From: Streptomyces sp. ISL-94
Lineage (GTDB): Bacteria; Actinomycetota; Actinomycetes; Streptomycetales; Streptomycetaceae
DNA length: 34,846 bases
Direction: 5' to 3'
Assembly (NCBI RefSeq): GCF_018614075.1
Contig: NZ_JAGGOZ010000088.1
Coordinates: forward strand, 1 to 34,846
A program made the position numbers and the translations under genes. The notes under the pieces were generated by a model. The model made no database searches. It worked only from the letters and a program-made list of their open reading frames with translations, and was not told the DNA's origin. Positions 8,182 through 16,833 of this stretch are shown here, one piece after another. Position 1 is the first letter of the stretch, and the number at the start of each line of letters is the position of its first letter.

Positions 8182-10044
8182 ATGCGCCCCGAAGAACCGA
8201 AGTGGACTCCATCGAAAGAATCCCTCGACCCCACCCGCCCCGCTCCGGCCGACCAGCCGCGCGAGCTGCGCCGCATCGTGCGCCTCTTCCGGCCCTACCG
8301 CGGACGGCTCGCCGTCGTCGGCCTGCTCGTCGGCGCCTCCTCGCTGGTCGGTGTCGCCTCGCCGTTCCTGCTCAAGGAGATCCTCGACGTAGCGATCCCG
8401 CAGGGCCGTACCGGGCTGCTCAGCCTGCTCGCGCTCGGCATGATCCTGACCGCCGTCGTCACCAGCGTCTTCGGCGTGCTCCAGACCCTCATCTCCACCA
8501 CGGTCGGCCAGCGCGTCATGCACGACCTGCGCGCCGCCGTCTACGCACAGCTCCAGCGGATGCCGCTGGCCTTCTTCACCCGGACCCGCACCGGCGAGGT
8601 GCAGTCCCGCATAGCCAACGACATCGGCGGCATGCAGGCCACCGTCACCTCCACCGCCACCTCGCTCGTCTCGAACCTGACGGCCGTCATGGCCTCCGTG
8701 GTCGCGATGCTCGCGCTCGACTGGCGGCTCACCCTCGTCTCCCTGTTCCTGCTCCCCGTCTTCGTGTGGATCAGCCGCCGCGTCGGCCGCGAGCGCAAGA
8801 AGATCACCGCGCAGCGGCAGAGGCAGATGGCCACCATGGCAGCCACCGTCACCGAGTCGCTGTCGGTGAGCGGCATCCTGCTGGGCCGCACGATGGGCCG
8901 TTCCGAGTCCCTCACCGCCGCCTTCTCCGAGGAGTCCGAGAAGCTCGTCGGCCTCGAGGTCCGCTCCAGCATGGCCGGGCGCTGGCGGATGTCCACCATC
9001 GGCATCGTCATGGCCGCCATGCCCGCGCTCATCTACTGGGCCGCCGGCATAGCCCTGCAGACGGGCGCCCCCTCGCTCTCCGTCGGCACCCTCGTCGCCT
9101 TCGTCACCCTCCAGCAGGGCCTCTTCCGGCCCGCCGTGAGCCTGTTGTCGACGGGCGTGCAGATCCAGACCTCGCTCGCCCTGTTCTCCCGCATCTTCGA
9201 GTACCTCGACCTGCCGGTGGACATCACCGAGCGCGAGGACCCGGTGCGCCTGGACCGGGCCAAGGGGGAAATTCGGCTGGAGGACGTCCACTTCGCCTAC
9301 GACGCGAAGAACGGCCCGACCCTCTCGGGGATCGACATCACCGTCCCGGCCGGCGGCTCCCTCGCCGTGGTCGGCCCGACGGGATCCGGCAAGAGCACGC
9401 TCAGCTACCTCGTGCCCCGGCTCTACGACGTCACCGGCGGCCGGGTGGCCCTCGACGGCGTGGACGTGCGCGACCTCGACTTCGACTCGCTGGCCCGCTC
9501 CATAGGCGTGGTCTCCCAGGAGACCTACCTCTTCCACGCCTCGGTCGCGGACAACCTCCGCTTCGCCAAGCCGGACGCCACCGACGAGGAGATCGCCGAG
9601 GCGGCCCGCGCCGCCCAGATCCACGACCACATCGCCTCCCTGCCCGACGGGTACGACACCCTGGTCGGCGAGCGCGGCTACCGCTTCTCCGGCGGCGAGA
9701 AGCAGCGCCTCGCGATCGCCCGGACCATCCTGCGGGACCCGCCGGTGCTGATCCTCGACGAGGCGACCAGCGCCCTCGACACCCGGACCGAGCATGCCGT
9801 CCAGCGGGCCATCGACAACCTGTCGCAGGGTCGCACCACCATCACCATCGCGCACCGCCTCTCGACCGTCCGCGACGCCGACCAGATCGTGGTCCTGGAC
9901 GCCGGCCGGATAGCCGAGCGCGGCACGCACGAGGAGCTGTTGAAGGCCGACGGCCGGTATGCGGCCCTGGTGCGCCGGGACCGGGACGCCGCGCAGGCGC
10001 CGGAAGCGGCGCAGGGGGCCGAGCTGGCTCCGGTGAACGTGTGA
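8182..10044 (+). CDS. ABC exporter, fused permease and ATPase, probable homodimer
   Basis: A 620-aa multidrug-type ABC exporter. The ATG at 8182 is chosen over an in-frame ATG at 8143 because GAAGGAGG sits just before it and the 8143 codon lies inside the operator palindrome. Six membrane segments fall within about residues 35-310. The ATPase domain has an intact Walker A (GPTGSGKST, about 398-406), a signature FSGGEKQR (about 502) and Walker B VLILDEATSALD (about 522-533), followed by AHRLST. All catalytic motifs are present, so unlike the pair at 885-4501 it can act as a homodimer. It is divergent from marR, which fits drug- or metabolite-induced efflux. The substrate is unknown. Confidence 0.93.
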   Translation: MRPEEPKWTPSKESLDPTRPAPADQPRELRRIVRLFRPYRGRLAVVGLLVGASSLVGVASPFLLKEILDVAIPQGRTGLLSLLALGMILTAVVTSVFGVLQTLISTTVGQRVMHDLRAAVYAQLQRMPLAFFTRTRTGEVQSRIANDIGGMQATVTSTATSLVSNLTAVMASVVAMLALDWRLTLVSLFLLPVFVWISRRVGRERKKITAQRQRQMATMAATVTESLSVSGILLGRTMGRSESLTAAFSEESEKLVGLEVRSSMAGRWRMSTIGIVMAAMPALIYWAAGIALQTGAPSLSVGTLVAFVTLQQGLFRPAVSLLSTGVQIQTSLALFSRIFEYLDLPVDITEREDPVRLDRAKGEIRLEDVHFAYDAKNGPTLSGIDITVPAGGSLAVVGPTGSGKSTLSYLVPRLYDVTGGRVALDGVDVRDLDFDSLARSIGVVSQETYLFHASVADNLRFAKPDATDEEIAEAARAAQIHDHIASLPDGYDTLVGERGYRFSGGEKQRLAIARTILRDPPVLILDEATSALDTRTEHAVQRAIDNLSQGRTTITIAHRLSTVRDADQIVVLDAGRIAERGTHEELLKADGRYAALVRRDRDAAQAPEAAQGAELAPVNV

Positions 10045-10107
10045 TCGTATGACGGACGCATGGGCGGGATGCCGGGAATGTTGCGATATGCGGGTTAGCG
10101 TTTTCGC

Positions 10108-10386
10108 ATGCGTCATGAGTACCGGCCGCCGCAGCGCCGTTCCCGGCTCACTCGCCGGGGCCGGCTGGCGCTCTTCCTCGGCACCCTGACAGCGATCGGG
10201 GCGGCCACCTTGATCCCGCTGCTGCGGGGTGGCGAAGCACCCGAGAAGCCGCGCCGGTTGGTGATCCCCGAGGGCTGGCGGGCCCCGCAGGTGTACGCCG
10301 CGGTCGACCGCGCGCTGTTCAACCGGATCCGCGCCCAGGCCCACGCGGGCTCCCGCGCAGGCCAGGAGGCTGCCGCCGGGAACTGA
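10108..10386 (+). CDS. Small membrane-anchored protein with an MltG-like motif, 92 aa
   Basis: A short protein with a basic N terminus (RHEYRPPQRRSRLTRRGR), one membrane helix (about 20-41) and a short outside segment. After the helix comes RLVIPEGWRAPQVYAAVDRA, which resembles the IPEG segment at the start of MltG/YceG endolytic transglycosylases. The catalytic domain of that family is absent and the protein stops soon after. It may be a conserved small Streptomyces membrane protein or an MltG-like remnant. There is no clear ribosome-binding site before the ATG. It follows the ABC gene by 63 bases on the same strand. Confidence 0.65.
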   Translation: MRHEYRPPQRRSRLTRRGRLALFLGTLTAIGAATLIPLLRGGEAPEKPRRLVIPEGWRAPQVYAAVDRALFNRIRAQAHAGSRAGQEAAAGN

Positions 10387-10486
10387 GGCGCGTCGGCCCG
10401 GGAGGCGGCGCATGGTCGGCGGCCTGCCGGGAGTGACGAGGACCGACCCCGTCCTGCGGGTGCGGGCGGGCGGCGCCGGCGCCTGG

Positions 10487-11575
10487 TCAGGCCGCCGGGG
10501 AGCCCGCCCGTTCGCGGGACAGGAGGCGGCGGATCTCGCGGACGGCCGCGCCGCCCGCGCGGTTGGCGCCGATGGTCGAGGCCGACGGGCCGTAGCCGAC
10601 CAGGTGGATCCGCTCGTCGCGCACCGCCCTGGTGCCCTCCACCCGGATGCCGCCGCCCGGCTCGCGCAGGCGCAGTGGGGCCAGGTGGTCGACGGCCGCG
10701 CGGAATCCGGTGGCCCACAGGATGACGTCCGCGTCCACCCGGCTCCCGTCCGCCCAGGCGGCGCCCGTGGGAGTGATGCGGTCGAACACGGGCCGGCGGT
10801 CGAGCACCCCCGAGTCCAGTCCGGCGCGGACGGCCTCGTTCAGCGGGAGTCCCGTCACGCTGACCACGCTCTGCGGCGCCAGCCCCCGCCGCACGCGCTC
10901 GTCCACCAGGGCCACCGCCGCCCGGCCCTCGGCCTCGCCGAAGCTCCCGTCGCGGAAGACCGGGGGCCGCCGGGTCACCCAGGTGGTTGCCACCGCCACC
11001 CGGGACAGCTCCAGCAGGTGCTGCACCGCAGAGGTGCCGCCGCCCACCACGATCACGCGGGCTCCGGCGAACTCCCGCGGCCCCGGGTAGTTCGCGGTGT
11101 GCAACTGGCGGCCGCGGAAGGTCTCCTGCCCGGGGTAGCGCGGCCAGAACGGCCGGTCCCAGGTGCCGGTCGCGTTGATCAGGGCCCGGGCCGACCAGAC
11201 ACCGGCCGAGGACTCCACCCGTAGCCGTCCGTCGACCCCCTCGCGTACGGCCGAGACGTCCACGGGACGCCGTACGCGCAGGTCGAAGCGGTCCTCGTAC
11301 GCTGCGAAGTACTCGCCGACCACCTCCGACGAGGGCCGCAGCGGGTCGGCTCCGGTCAGCTCCATGCCGGGCAGGGCGTGCATTCCGTGGACCTTGCCGT
11401 AGGTGAGCGAGGGCCAGCGGAACTGCCAGGCCCCGCCCGGGCGGGGCGCGTGGTCCAGGACCACATGGCCGAGCCCCGCCCGAGTCAGGTGGTACGCGCT
11501 GGACAGGCCCGCCTGACCAGCGCCGATGACCACCACGTCCACATCCGTGGCCGCTTCCGCCGCGTCCCGCACCAT
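10487..11575 (-). CDS. FAD-dependent monooxygenase / NAD(P)-binding oxidoreductase
   Basis: A 362-aa flavoprotein of the flavin-containing monooxygenase/Baeyer-Villiger-like superfamily. The FAD Rossmann motif is VVIGAGQAGLSSAYHL near the N terminus. The fingerprint-like FRGRQLHTANY follows, then the NADPH Rossmann motif VIVVGGGTSAVQ and DVILWATGFR near the C terminus. It should oxygenate a small organic substrate with NADPH and O2. The ATG at 11575 is preferred; a GTG at 11584 is the alternative. The frame continues upstream without a stop into a decayed P450, but this is an accident of open frame, not a fusion. Its substrate is unknown. Confidence 0.85.
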   Translation of the reverse strand: MVRDAAEAATDVDVVVIGAGQAGLSSAYHLTRAGLGHVVLDHAPRPGGAWQFRWPSLTYGKVHGMHALPGMELTGADPLRPSSEVVGEYFAAYEDRFDLRVRRPVDVSAVREGVDGRLRVESSAGVWSARALINATGTWDRPFWPRYPGQETFRGRQLHTANYPGPREFAGARVIVVGGGTSAVQHLLELSRVAVATTWVTRRPPVFRDGSFGEAEGRAAVALVDERVRRGLAPQSVVSVTGLPLNEAVRAGLDSGVLDRRPVFDRITPTGAAWADGSRVDADVILWATGFRAAVDHLAPLRLREPGGGIRVEGTRAVRDERIHLVGYGPSASTIGANRAGGAAVREIRRLLSRERAGSPAA

Positions 11576-11588
11576 GTTGTTCACGGTT

Positions 11589-12350
11589 CTACCAACTCGG
11601 GTAGGCGGCGGGTTCTTCCCTACGGCCCGCCAGGTCCCGGCCGGCGCAGGTCGCCAGGACCGGCGTCCTCGGCTGCAGGGTGAGGCCGGGGAACACGCCG
11701 GCCCGCTCGCCGCCGCTGTCGAGGTGGAAGCGCTGCCCCGGCACGGCCAGCACACCAGCACGACCGCGGCGGCGGCCTCCGCCAGTGCGAACCGCGCCCC
11801 CAGGCAGGCCCGCGGGCCGCCGCCGAAGGGGAACCAGGCGTGCTCCGCGACGGGTCGCGGGGCGTCCTCGTCCCACCGCTCGGGGCGGAAGGCCTCCGGA
11901 TCCGGGAACCAGCGCGGGTCGCGGTGCACCGACCAGGGGCTCGTCCACACCGCGGTCCCGGCCAGCGCGTCCGCGCACTCCACCATCGTGGCGGCGTACG
12001 AGCGCACCTGGCGCGGCCGCACGGCGGGCTGGACCAGCGCCTGCTTGCGCCGCCAGCCGTCGCCGGTGGCGACGACCACCCCGTTGCCCAGCAACTGGCG
12101 GCAGGCTCAGCCCGGTTCCGCGGGCTTGCAGGTGCCCTCCACGGCGCCGAGCAGCTCGCCCGCGTGCTCCGGGCCGGGAGACCAGCACGTTGCGCTGCGG
12201 ACCGAGGGCCCAGGAGACGCGGTCGCCGTAGTCGTCGCGCAGGGACTCGAAGAAGGCCCGCGGATCGCGGGCGAAGGCGGGAAGGTTGCCGAGCAGGGGC
12301 CAGGGGCGGGGCCCGACGGCCCGGGCGCCCTGGGGCGGGGTCGGGGCCAC
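11589..12350 (-). pseudogene. Decayed cytochrome P450
   Basis: P450 pieces appear in order but in different frames. The N-terminal part has GPRPWPLLGNLPAF and DDYGDRVSWALGPQRNVLVS. A middle part has LLGNGVVVATGDGWRRKQAL and AATMVECADALAG. The C-terminal part has HRDPRWFPDPEAFRPERW and the heme loop FPFGGGPRACLG. At least three single-base frame changes are needed (near 12174, near 12100 and after the heme loop at about 11750). The segment between ADALAG and the HRDPRWF motif is missing, removing the I-helix and the ExxR K-helix. A start could be the GTG at 12350. The gene cannot make an active P450. It lies just upstream of the monooxygenase on the same strand and may once have been its partner. 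Confidence 0.85.
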
Positions 12351-12400
12351 GTCGGCAGGGTGACAGCGACCCCCGCAGGGCACCAGGGGGGCGGGGTCCG

Positions 12401-13078
12401 TCAGCCCGTGCGGCGCGCCGTCAGCCAGTCGTACGCGGCGTCCGCGCTGAACTCCCGCTGCCCACCCGGGAAGAGGAGCCCGGCTCCCGCGAAGGCGGCG
12501 TCGTGCGCGGTCTCCGCGACGTACGGGACGGCCACGCACTCCATCCCGGCCGCGTGGGCGGCCAGGGCGCCGGGGGCAGCGTCCTCGACGACCACGCAGT
12601 CGGCGGGCTCGGCGCCCAGCCGGTGGGCCGCCTCCAGGAACACGTCGGGGGCGGGCTTGCCGTGCGCGACCTCCTCGGCGGAGACCACCGTCGTCAGCAG
12701 GGAGTCGAGACCGGTGCCCACGAGCACCGCGTCGATCGCCTCGCGCGAGGAGCCGGAGGCCACCGCCATCGGCACGCCCTCGGCGTGCAGCCGCTCCACG
12801 AACTTCCGCATCCCGGGGAAGGCCTCGGTCTCGGTGCGGGCCAATTCCAGGTAGGCGGCGTTCTGTTCGGCTAGCAGCTGTTCCACCGGTGCCTGGATCC
12901 CGTACCGTTCCTTGAGGATCTCGAGCGTTTCCAGGGTGCCGATCCCGATGAAGCGGGAGTGCTGCTCCCACGTGAAATCGGGGACCCCGTGCCGCGCCAG
13001 CGTGCGCCGGCCCGATTCGTAGTAGTTCGGCTCGCTGTCCACGAGAGTGCCGTCGAGATCGAATATGACGGAAATCAT
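12401..13078 (-). CDS. HAD-superfamily hydrolase, beta-phosphoglucomutase/phosphatase-like
   Basis: A 225-aa HAD protein. Motif I is FDLDGTLVD at the very N terminus (nucleophile Asp7, acid-base Asp9). It is followed by a helical cap, motif II in VASGSSREAID, motif III Lys in HGKPAPDVF and motif IV VVEDAAPGALAA. This is the subfamily of sugar-phosphate phosphatases and phosphoglucomutases, with the substrate not predictable. I chose the ATG at 13078, which places FDLDG at the usual distance and has GGACGGG upstream. An in-frame ATG at 13120 lies four bases after the lrp stop and is a real alternative. Same strand as the Lrp-type regulator, so probably one transcript. Confidence 0.9.
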   Translation of the reverse strand: MISVIFDLDGTLVDSEPNYYESGRRTLARHGVPDFTWEQHSRFIGIGTLETLEILKERYGIQAPVEQLLAEQNAAYLELARTETEAFPGMRKFVERLHAEGVPMAVASGSSREAIDAVLVGTGLDSLLTTVVSAEEVAHGKPAPDVFLEAAHRLGAEPADCVVVEDAAPGALAAHAAGMECVAVPYVAETAHDAAFAGAGLLFPGGQREFSADAAYDWLTARRTG

Positions 13079-13124
13079 CCGTTGTGCCCGTCCTGCCGGT
13101 TGTGTCCTGCCCTCAGCCATCCTG

Positions 13125-13604
13125 TCAGGTTCCGCGGGCCGCCCGTCCCACGGATTCGACCAACGGCAGCAGCCGGTGCGGGACCCGCTCGCGCAGCGCC
13201 ACCTCCGTGCGGGTGCGGACCACGCCCGGCAGTTGGATCAGCCGCTGGATCACGTCCTCCAGGTGCGCGTTGTCCCGGGCCGCCACGCGGGTCAGCAGGT
13301 CCCCGCCGCCCGTGATCGAGAAGGCCTCGATGATCTCGGGTACGGAGGCCAGCGCGTCACCCACGTCGTCCAGGTGCCCCTGGGTCACCTCGATGTGCAC
13401 GAAGGCCAGCACCGGGTGCCCGAGCGCGGCGGGCGAGAGCATCGGGCCCGTCCCCGTGATCACCCCGGTGCGCTCCAGCCGGTCCAGCCGGGCCTGGAGG
13501 GTGCCGCGCGCGACACCCAGGATCCGGGCGTACTCGCGAACGCTGGTGCGCGGCTGCTCGATCAGCAGACGCAGGATCCGGGTGTCGAGTTCGTCCACCG
13601 CCAT
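13125..13604 (-). CDS. Lrp/AsnC-family transcriptional regulator
   Basis: A 159-aa feast/famine regulator. The N-terminal winged helix-turn-helix reads MAVDELDTRILRLLIEQPRT, then VREYARILGVARGTLQARLDRLERTG. The C-terminal RAM effector domain includes VLAFVHIEVTQGHLDDVGDAL and the glycine turn ITGGGDLLTRVAARD. Such proteins form octamers and respond to amino acids or related metabolites. The ATG at 13604 is chosen because VDELDTRIL is the normal family N terminus; an ATG 39 bases upstream adds a non-conserved tail. It precedes the HAD gene by at most 46 bases. Targets are not evident from sequence. Confidence 0.92.
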   Translation of the reverse strand: MAVDELDTRILRLLIEQPRTSVREYARILGVARGTLQARLDRLERTGVITGTGPMLSPAALGHPVLAFVHIEVTQGHLDDVGDALASVPEIIEAFSITGGGDLLTRVAARDNAHLEDVIQRLIQLPGVVRTRTEVALRERVPHRLLPLVESVGRAARGT

Positions 13605-13646
13605 GCCGCGACTGTACCAATGGCCGCCAATGGCCCGGTTCATCCG

Positions 13647-14009
13647 GTGTGCAGGTCACCGCCAGGTGCGCGCCGGCCGGATGCCCGTACCGCGGCGCCA
13701 CGTTCCATTGCGGCCTCGACGTACAGGCCGAGCCCGACCCAGCGCCGGCTGCGGGCCTCCCCCGCCGACTCCAGCCGGCCCCGAACACGGCGTCGGCGGC
13801 GAACGACGCCAGGGAGAGCGCGACAGTGCGGGCAGGTTCCCCTCCCGCGCGAGCCCGAACGCCAGGAAGAGCACATTGCCGGTCTGTATCGCGGTGAACA
13901 CCGGCCCGAGGGCGAGCAGGCTCACCGCCTCGATCAGCCCGGTGACCGCGGTCAGGGTGATCATCAGGCCCGTCAGGGACGGACGCACCGCGTGCGCACC
14001 CACCTTCAT
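13647..14009 (-). pseudogene. Decayed DUF1275 (YoaK-like) membrane protein
   Basis: The first 58 codons read as a DUF1275 N terminus: LTGLMITLTAVTGLIEAVSL followed by LALGPVFTAIQTGNVLFLAF. The frame then changes to one giving ALSLASFAADAVFGAG, and again to one giving SRRWVGLGLYVEAAMERGAA, which are recognisable later parts of the same family. The whole is far shorter than the roughly 220-residue family norm, so internal sequence is missing as well. No working protein is expected. It lies on the minus strand upstream of the Lrp-type regulator gene. Confidence 0.75.
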
Positions 14010-14079
14010 GAGGCCCGACAGTGACACGCCCGCCCCGCTCCTCCGGCGCCGACATGCCGAGGGGAATAGGGTCCCTGGG

Positions 14080-14673
14080 ATGAGCGACCTGTTGCTGGTG
14101 AGGCACGGCGAGACGGCGTGGAGCGCGGACGGGCGGCACACCGGGCGTACCGACGTGCCGCTGACCCCGCGCGGGGTCGAGGAGGCACTCTTCCTCGCCC
14201 CCTTCTTCCGGGACCGGCACCCCGCGCTGGTGCTGACCAGCCCGCTGCGCCGGGCCGTCGCCACGGCCGAACTCGCGGGGCTCACCGGCGGGCTCACCGA
14301 CCCGGACCTGTACGAATGGGACTACGGCGGCTATGAGGGCGTCACCACCGAGGAGATCCAGCGGACCGCGCCCGACTGGTCCCTGTGGACCCACGGCGTC
14401 CCGCCCGGCGACGCCGCGCACCCCGGGGAGAGCGCCGCCGAGGTGGGGGCCCGTGCCGACCGGGCCCTGGCCCGGGTCGCCCCCGTGCTCCGCGCCGGCC
14501 GCGGCGACGTGGTGGTCGTCGCCCACGGCCACTTCCTGCGCGTGCTCACCGCCCGCTACCTGGGCCTGGGCCCCGCCGAGGGCCGGCTCTTCCTGCTGCG
14601 CACCGGCACGGTCAGCGTGCTCTCCACCGAGCACGGGCTCCCGGTGATCGCGGAATGGAACACCCGGCCCTGA
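14080..14673 (+). CDS. Histidine phosphatase family protein (phosphoglycerate mutase-like)
   Basis: A 197-aa member of the histidine phosphatase superfamily. The catalytic RHGE motif occurs in LLLVRHGETAWSADGRHTGR at the N terminus, with the second Arg in SPLRRAVATA. The acid-base region is LYEWDYGGYEGVTTEEI and the second catalytic His is in VVVVAHGHFLRVLTARYLGL. Family members dephosphorylate sugar phosphates, nucleotides or similar small molecules; cofactor-dependent mutase activity is unlikely for this short, single-domain form. The ATG at 14080 follows GAGGGGAATAGGG. It is transcribed towards the amino-acid permease, with a tandem repeat in the gap between them. Confidence 0.9.
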   Translation: MSDLLLVRHGETAWSADGRHTGRTDVPLTPRGVEEALFLAPFFRDRHPALVLTSPLRRAVATAELAGLTGGLTDPDLYEWDYGGYEGVTTEEIQRTAPDWSLWTHGVPPGDAAHPGESAAEVGARADRALARVAPVLRAGRGDVVVVAHGHFLRVLTARYLGLGPAEGRLFLLRTGTVSVLSTEHGLPVIAEWNTRP

Positions 14674-14695
14674 CCCCAAGGCCCGCGGCGGTCCC

Positions 14696-14755
14696 GGCCG
14701 TCCAGCCCCCGGCCGTCCAGCCCCCGGCCGTCCCGCCCCTGGCCGTCCCGCACCC
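14696..14755. repeat. 15-bp tandem repeat, four copies
   Basis: Units are GGCCGTCCAGCCCCC (14696-14710), the same again (14711-14725), GGCCGTCCCGCCCCT (14726-14740) and GGCCGTCCCGCACCC (14741-14755). The first two are identical and the last two differ at two or three positions. It lies between the histidine phosphatase stop and the permease start. Confidence 0.9.
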
Positions 14756-14804
14756 GGGCCGCTGCCGCCTCGCGGGGCGGCGGCCGGTGCGTGACGATGC
14801 GTAC

Positions 14805-16319
14805 ATGGCCCACGACGGTACGAGCGGTGGCGGCGGCCCCGGGACCGGAACCCCGGAACCGGGGCTCAAGGCCAACGCGATCGGCTTCCTCGACGCGCTC
14901 GTCATCGGCCTGAACTCCACCTCCCCGGCCTACTCCCTCGCCGCGGTCCTCGGGCCGATCGTGGCCCTCGTCGGGATCTACGCGCCGGGCGTCATGCTGG
15001 CGTCCTTCGTACCGATGCTGCTGATCGCCGCCGCCTTCTACTACCTCAACAAGGTCGACCAGGACTGCGGGACGACCTTCTCCTGGGTCACCCGCGCCAT
15101 GGGCCCCTGGGCGGGCTGGCTCGGCGGCTGGGCCATCGCGATGACCGGCGTCCTCGTCATCGGCTCGCTGGCGGACGTGGCCGTCCACTTCGGGCTGCTC
15201 GCCGCCGGCCTCGACCACTGGGCCGCGAACACGGTGATCCGCCAGACCCTCACCGTCGTCGTGATCCTCGCCATGACCGCCGTCTGCGTCATCGGCACCG
15301 AGCTCTCGGCGCACCTCCAGGACATCCTCATCCTCGCCCAGGTCTTCTTCCTCCTGGCCTTCGCCGTGGTCGCCATCTCCCGCATCTACGCCGGCACCAG
15401 CACCCTCGACGCCATCGAACCGTCCCTCACCTGGCTCAACCCCTTCGGCGCCGGCGGCGCTGCCCTCACCGGCGGACTGCTGCTCGGCGTGTTCATCTAC
15501 TGGGGCTGGGAATCCGCGGTCAACCTCACCGAGGAGGTCGAGAACTCCGCGACCGCGCCCGGCAAGGCCGGCATCTGGTCGACCGTGGTCCTGCTCGTCA
15601 CCTACCTGTCCGTGGGCTTCGCCGTCGTCGGCTACGCGGGCACCGCCTTCCTCGCTGCGAACGCGGGCGACGAGGAGGCGATCTTCGCGGTACTCGCCCA
15701 CGAGGTCATGGGCGGCTGGGACTGGGTGGTGCTCCTCGCCGTCTGCACCTCCGCGCTCGCCTCCACCCAGACCACGATCATCCCCGCCTCCCGCACCGCC
15801 CTGTCCATGGCCCGCCGGCACGCGCTGCCGCCCGCGCTCGCGCACATCCACCCGCGGTTCCGCACCCCGGACGTGAGCACCTGGTGGGTGGCCGCCATCG
15901 CCATCGGCTGGTACCTCGTCGTCAATCAGATCAGCGAGAACGCTCTTCTGGACTCGCTGACCGCGCTCTCCCTGCTCATCGCGTTCTACTACGCGCTCAC
16001 CGGCCTGGCCTGCGCCATCTACTACCGCCGCCACCTGCTGGAGAGCCCGCGCAACTTCCTGCTCATCGGCGCCGGACCGGTCCTCGGCGCCGGCCTGCTG
16101 GCGTGGCTCCTGGTGGAGTCCGTCCACGACATGTCGAACCCCGAGAACTCGGCGGGCGGCGTCTCCTGGCTCGGGCTCGGCCCGCCGCTGGTCATCGGGA
16201 TCGCGATCGCGGTCGTGGGCCTGGCCGTCATGTGCTTCTGGCGGCTGCGGGACGGCCGGTTCTGGCGCGAGCGCCGCGGGGTCGCCGACCCGGATGTCGT
16301 CCACGGCCGGAAGACCTGA
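14805..16319 (+). CDS. APC-family amino acid permease
   Basis: A 504-aa integral membrane protein of the amino acid-polyamine-organocation superfamily. The N-terminal signature is LKANAIGFLDALVIGLNSTS followed by PAYSLAAVLGPIVALVGIYA, and about twelve hydrophobic segments follow. GVFIYWGWESAVNLTEEVEN is the typical TM6 region with its unwound glycine/Trp stretch. The protein should import an amino acid or related amine by proton symport; the substrate is not predictable. The ATG at 14805 is chosen because MAHDG and a Gly-rich cytoplasmic tail precede the conserved start. A universal stress protein gene follows after 12 bases, probably co-transcribed. Confidence 0.9.
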   Translation: MAHDGTSGGGGPGTGTPEPGLKANAIGFLDALVIGLNSTSPAYSLAAVLGPIVALVGIYAPGVMLASFVPMLLIAAAFYYLNKVDQDCGTTFSWVTRAMGPWAGWLGGWAIAMTGVLVIGSLADVAVHFGLLAAGLDHWAANTVIRQTLTVVVILAMTAVCVIGTELSAHLQDILILAQVFFLLAFAVVAISRIYAGTSTLDAIEPSLTWLNPFGAGGAALTGGLLLGVFIYWGWESAVNLTEEVENSATAPGKAGIWSTVVLLVTYLSVGFAVVGYAGTAFLAANAGDEEAIFAVLAHEVMGGWDWVVLLAVCTSALASTQTTIIPASRTALSMARRHALPPALAHIHPRFRTPDVSTWWVAAIAIGWYLVVNQISENALLDSLTALSLLIAFYYALTGLACAIYYRRHLLESPRNFLLIGAGPVLGAGLLAWLLVESVHDMSNPENSAGGVSWLGLGPPLVIGIAIAVVGLAVMCFWRLRDGRFWRERRGVADPDVVHGRKT

Positions 16320-16331
16320 GGAGGAGGCCGG

Positions 16332-16757
16332 ATGTCCGTGGTCCTGGGGTACGACGAGTCGCCCGGCGCCGAACACGCCCTGCGGGTGGCGCTGGAGGTC
16401 GCGACCGCCTTCGGCGAGCCCCTCGTCCTCGTGTACGGGGGGGCCGCCCCGGGCGCCCCGGGCGAGGAGTACGCGGCCCACCGCGAAGCCGTCCGCCAGG
16501 CGGGCCGCAGGGCGCTGGCGCGCGCCGTCGAGGCCGCCGACGAGGCGGGAGTGCCTTCGACGGTCGAGGTGGTCGACGCGAATCCGGCTCAGGCCCTGCT
16601 CGACGCCGCCGAGCGCCACCACGCCCGGGTCATCATCGTCGGCACGTGGGGCGACAGCCCGATCCGCGGCGCGCTCCTGGGCTCCACCCCGCACAAGCTT
16701 CTGCACCTCTCGCCGATCCCGGTCCTGTGCGTACCGACGGATGGCGACGCGGGGTAG
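16332..16757 (+). CDS. Universal stress protein (UspA family)
   Basis: A 141-aa single-domain Usp. It begins MSVVLGYDESPGAEHALRVA, with the Asp that contacts adenine in ATP-binding members. It ends with GTWGDSPIRGALLGSTPHKL, which matches the G-x2-G-x9-G-S/T nucleotide-binding signature only loosely, then PVLCVP. GAGGAGG directly precedes the start region. It is 12 bases downstream of the permease gene, a common pairing in which the Usp is thought to sense energy state and modulate transport. Confidence 0.9.
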   Translation: MSVVLGYDESPGAEHALRVALEVATAFGEPLVLVYGGAAPGAPGEEYAAHREAVRQAGRRALARAVEAADEAGVPSTVEVVDANPAQALLDAAERHHARVIIVGTWGDSPIRGALLGSTPHKLLHLSPIPVLCVPTDGDAG

Positions 16758-16833
16758 AGCGCCCGGTCACGGCCGCGGACAAACAGGGCGGGAACCACCG
16801 TGGTGTCCGCATACTGGATCTGCAGGTCCGCGG

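Noticed and set aside
4500..10052. A very long plus-strand open frame (over 1800 codons) across the ABC, FAD/Fe-S and MarR region
   Set aside because: It is antisense to clear genes for half its length and out of frame with the ABC exporter for the rest; its Pro/Arg/Gly/His-rich translation has no domain. Such frames are normal in very GC-rich DNA.
10487..12094. A P450-monooxygenase fusion protein suggested by one continuous frame
   Set aside because: The P450 part lacks the I-helix/K-helix region and shifts frame on both sides; the monooxygenase has a complete N terminus of its own at 11575.
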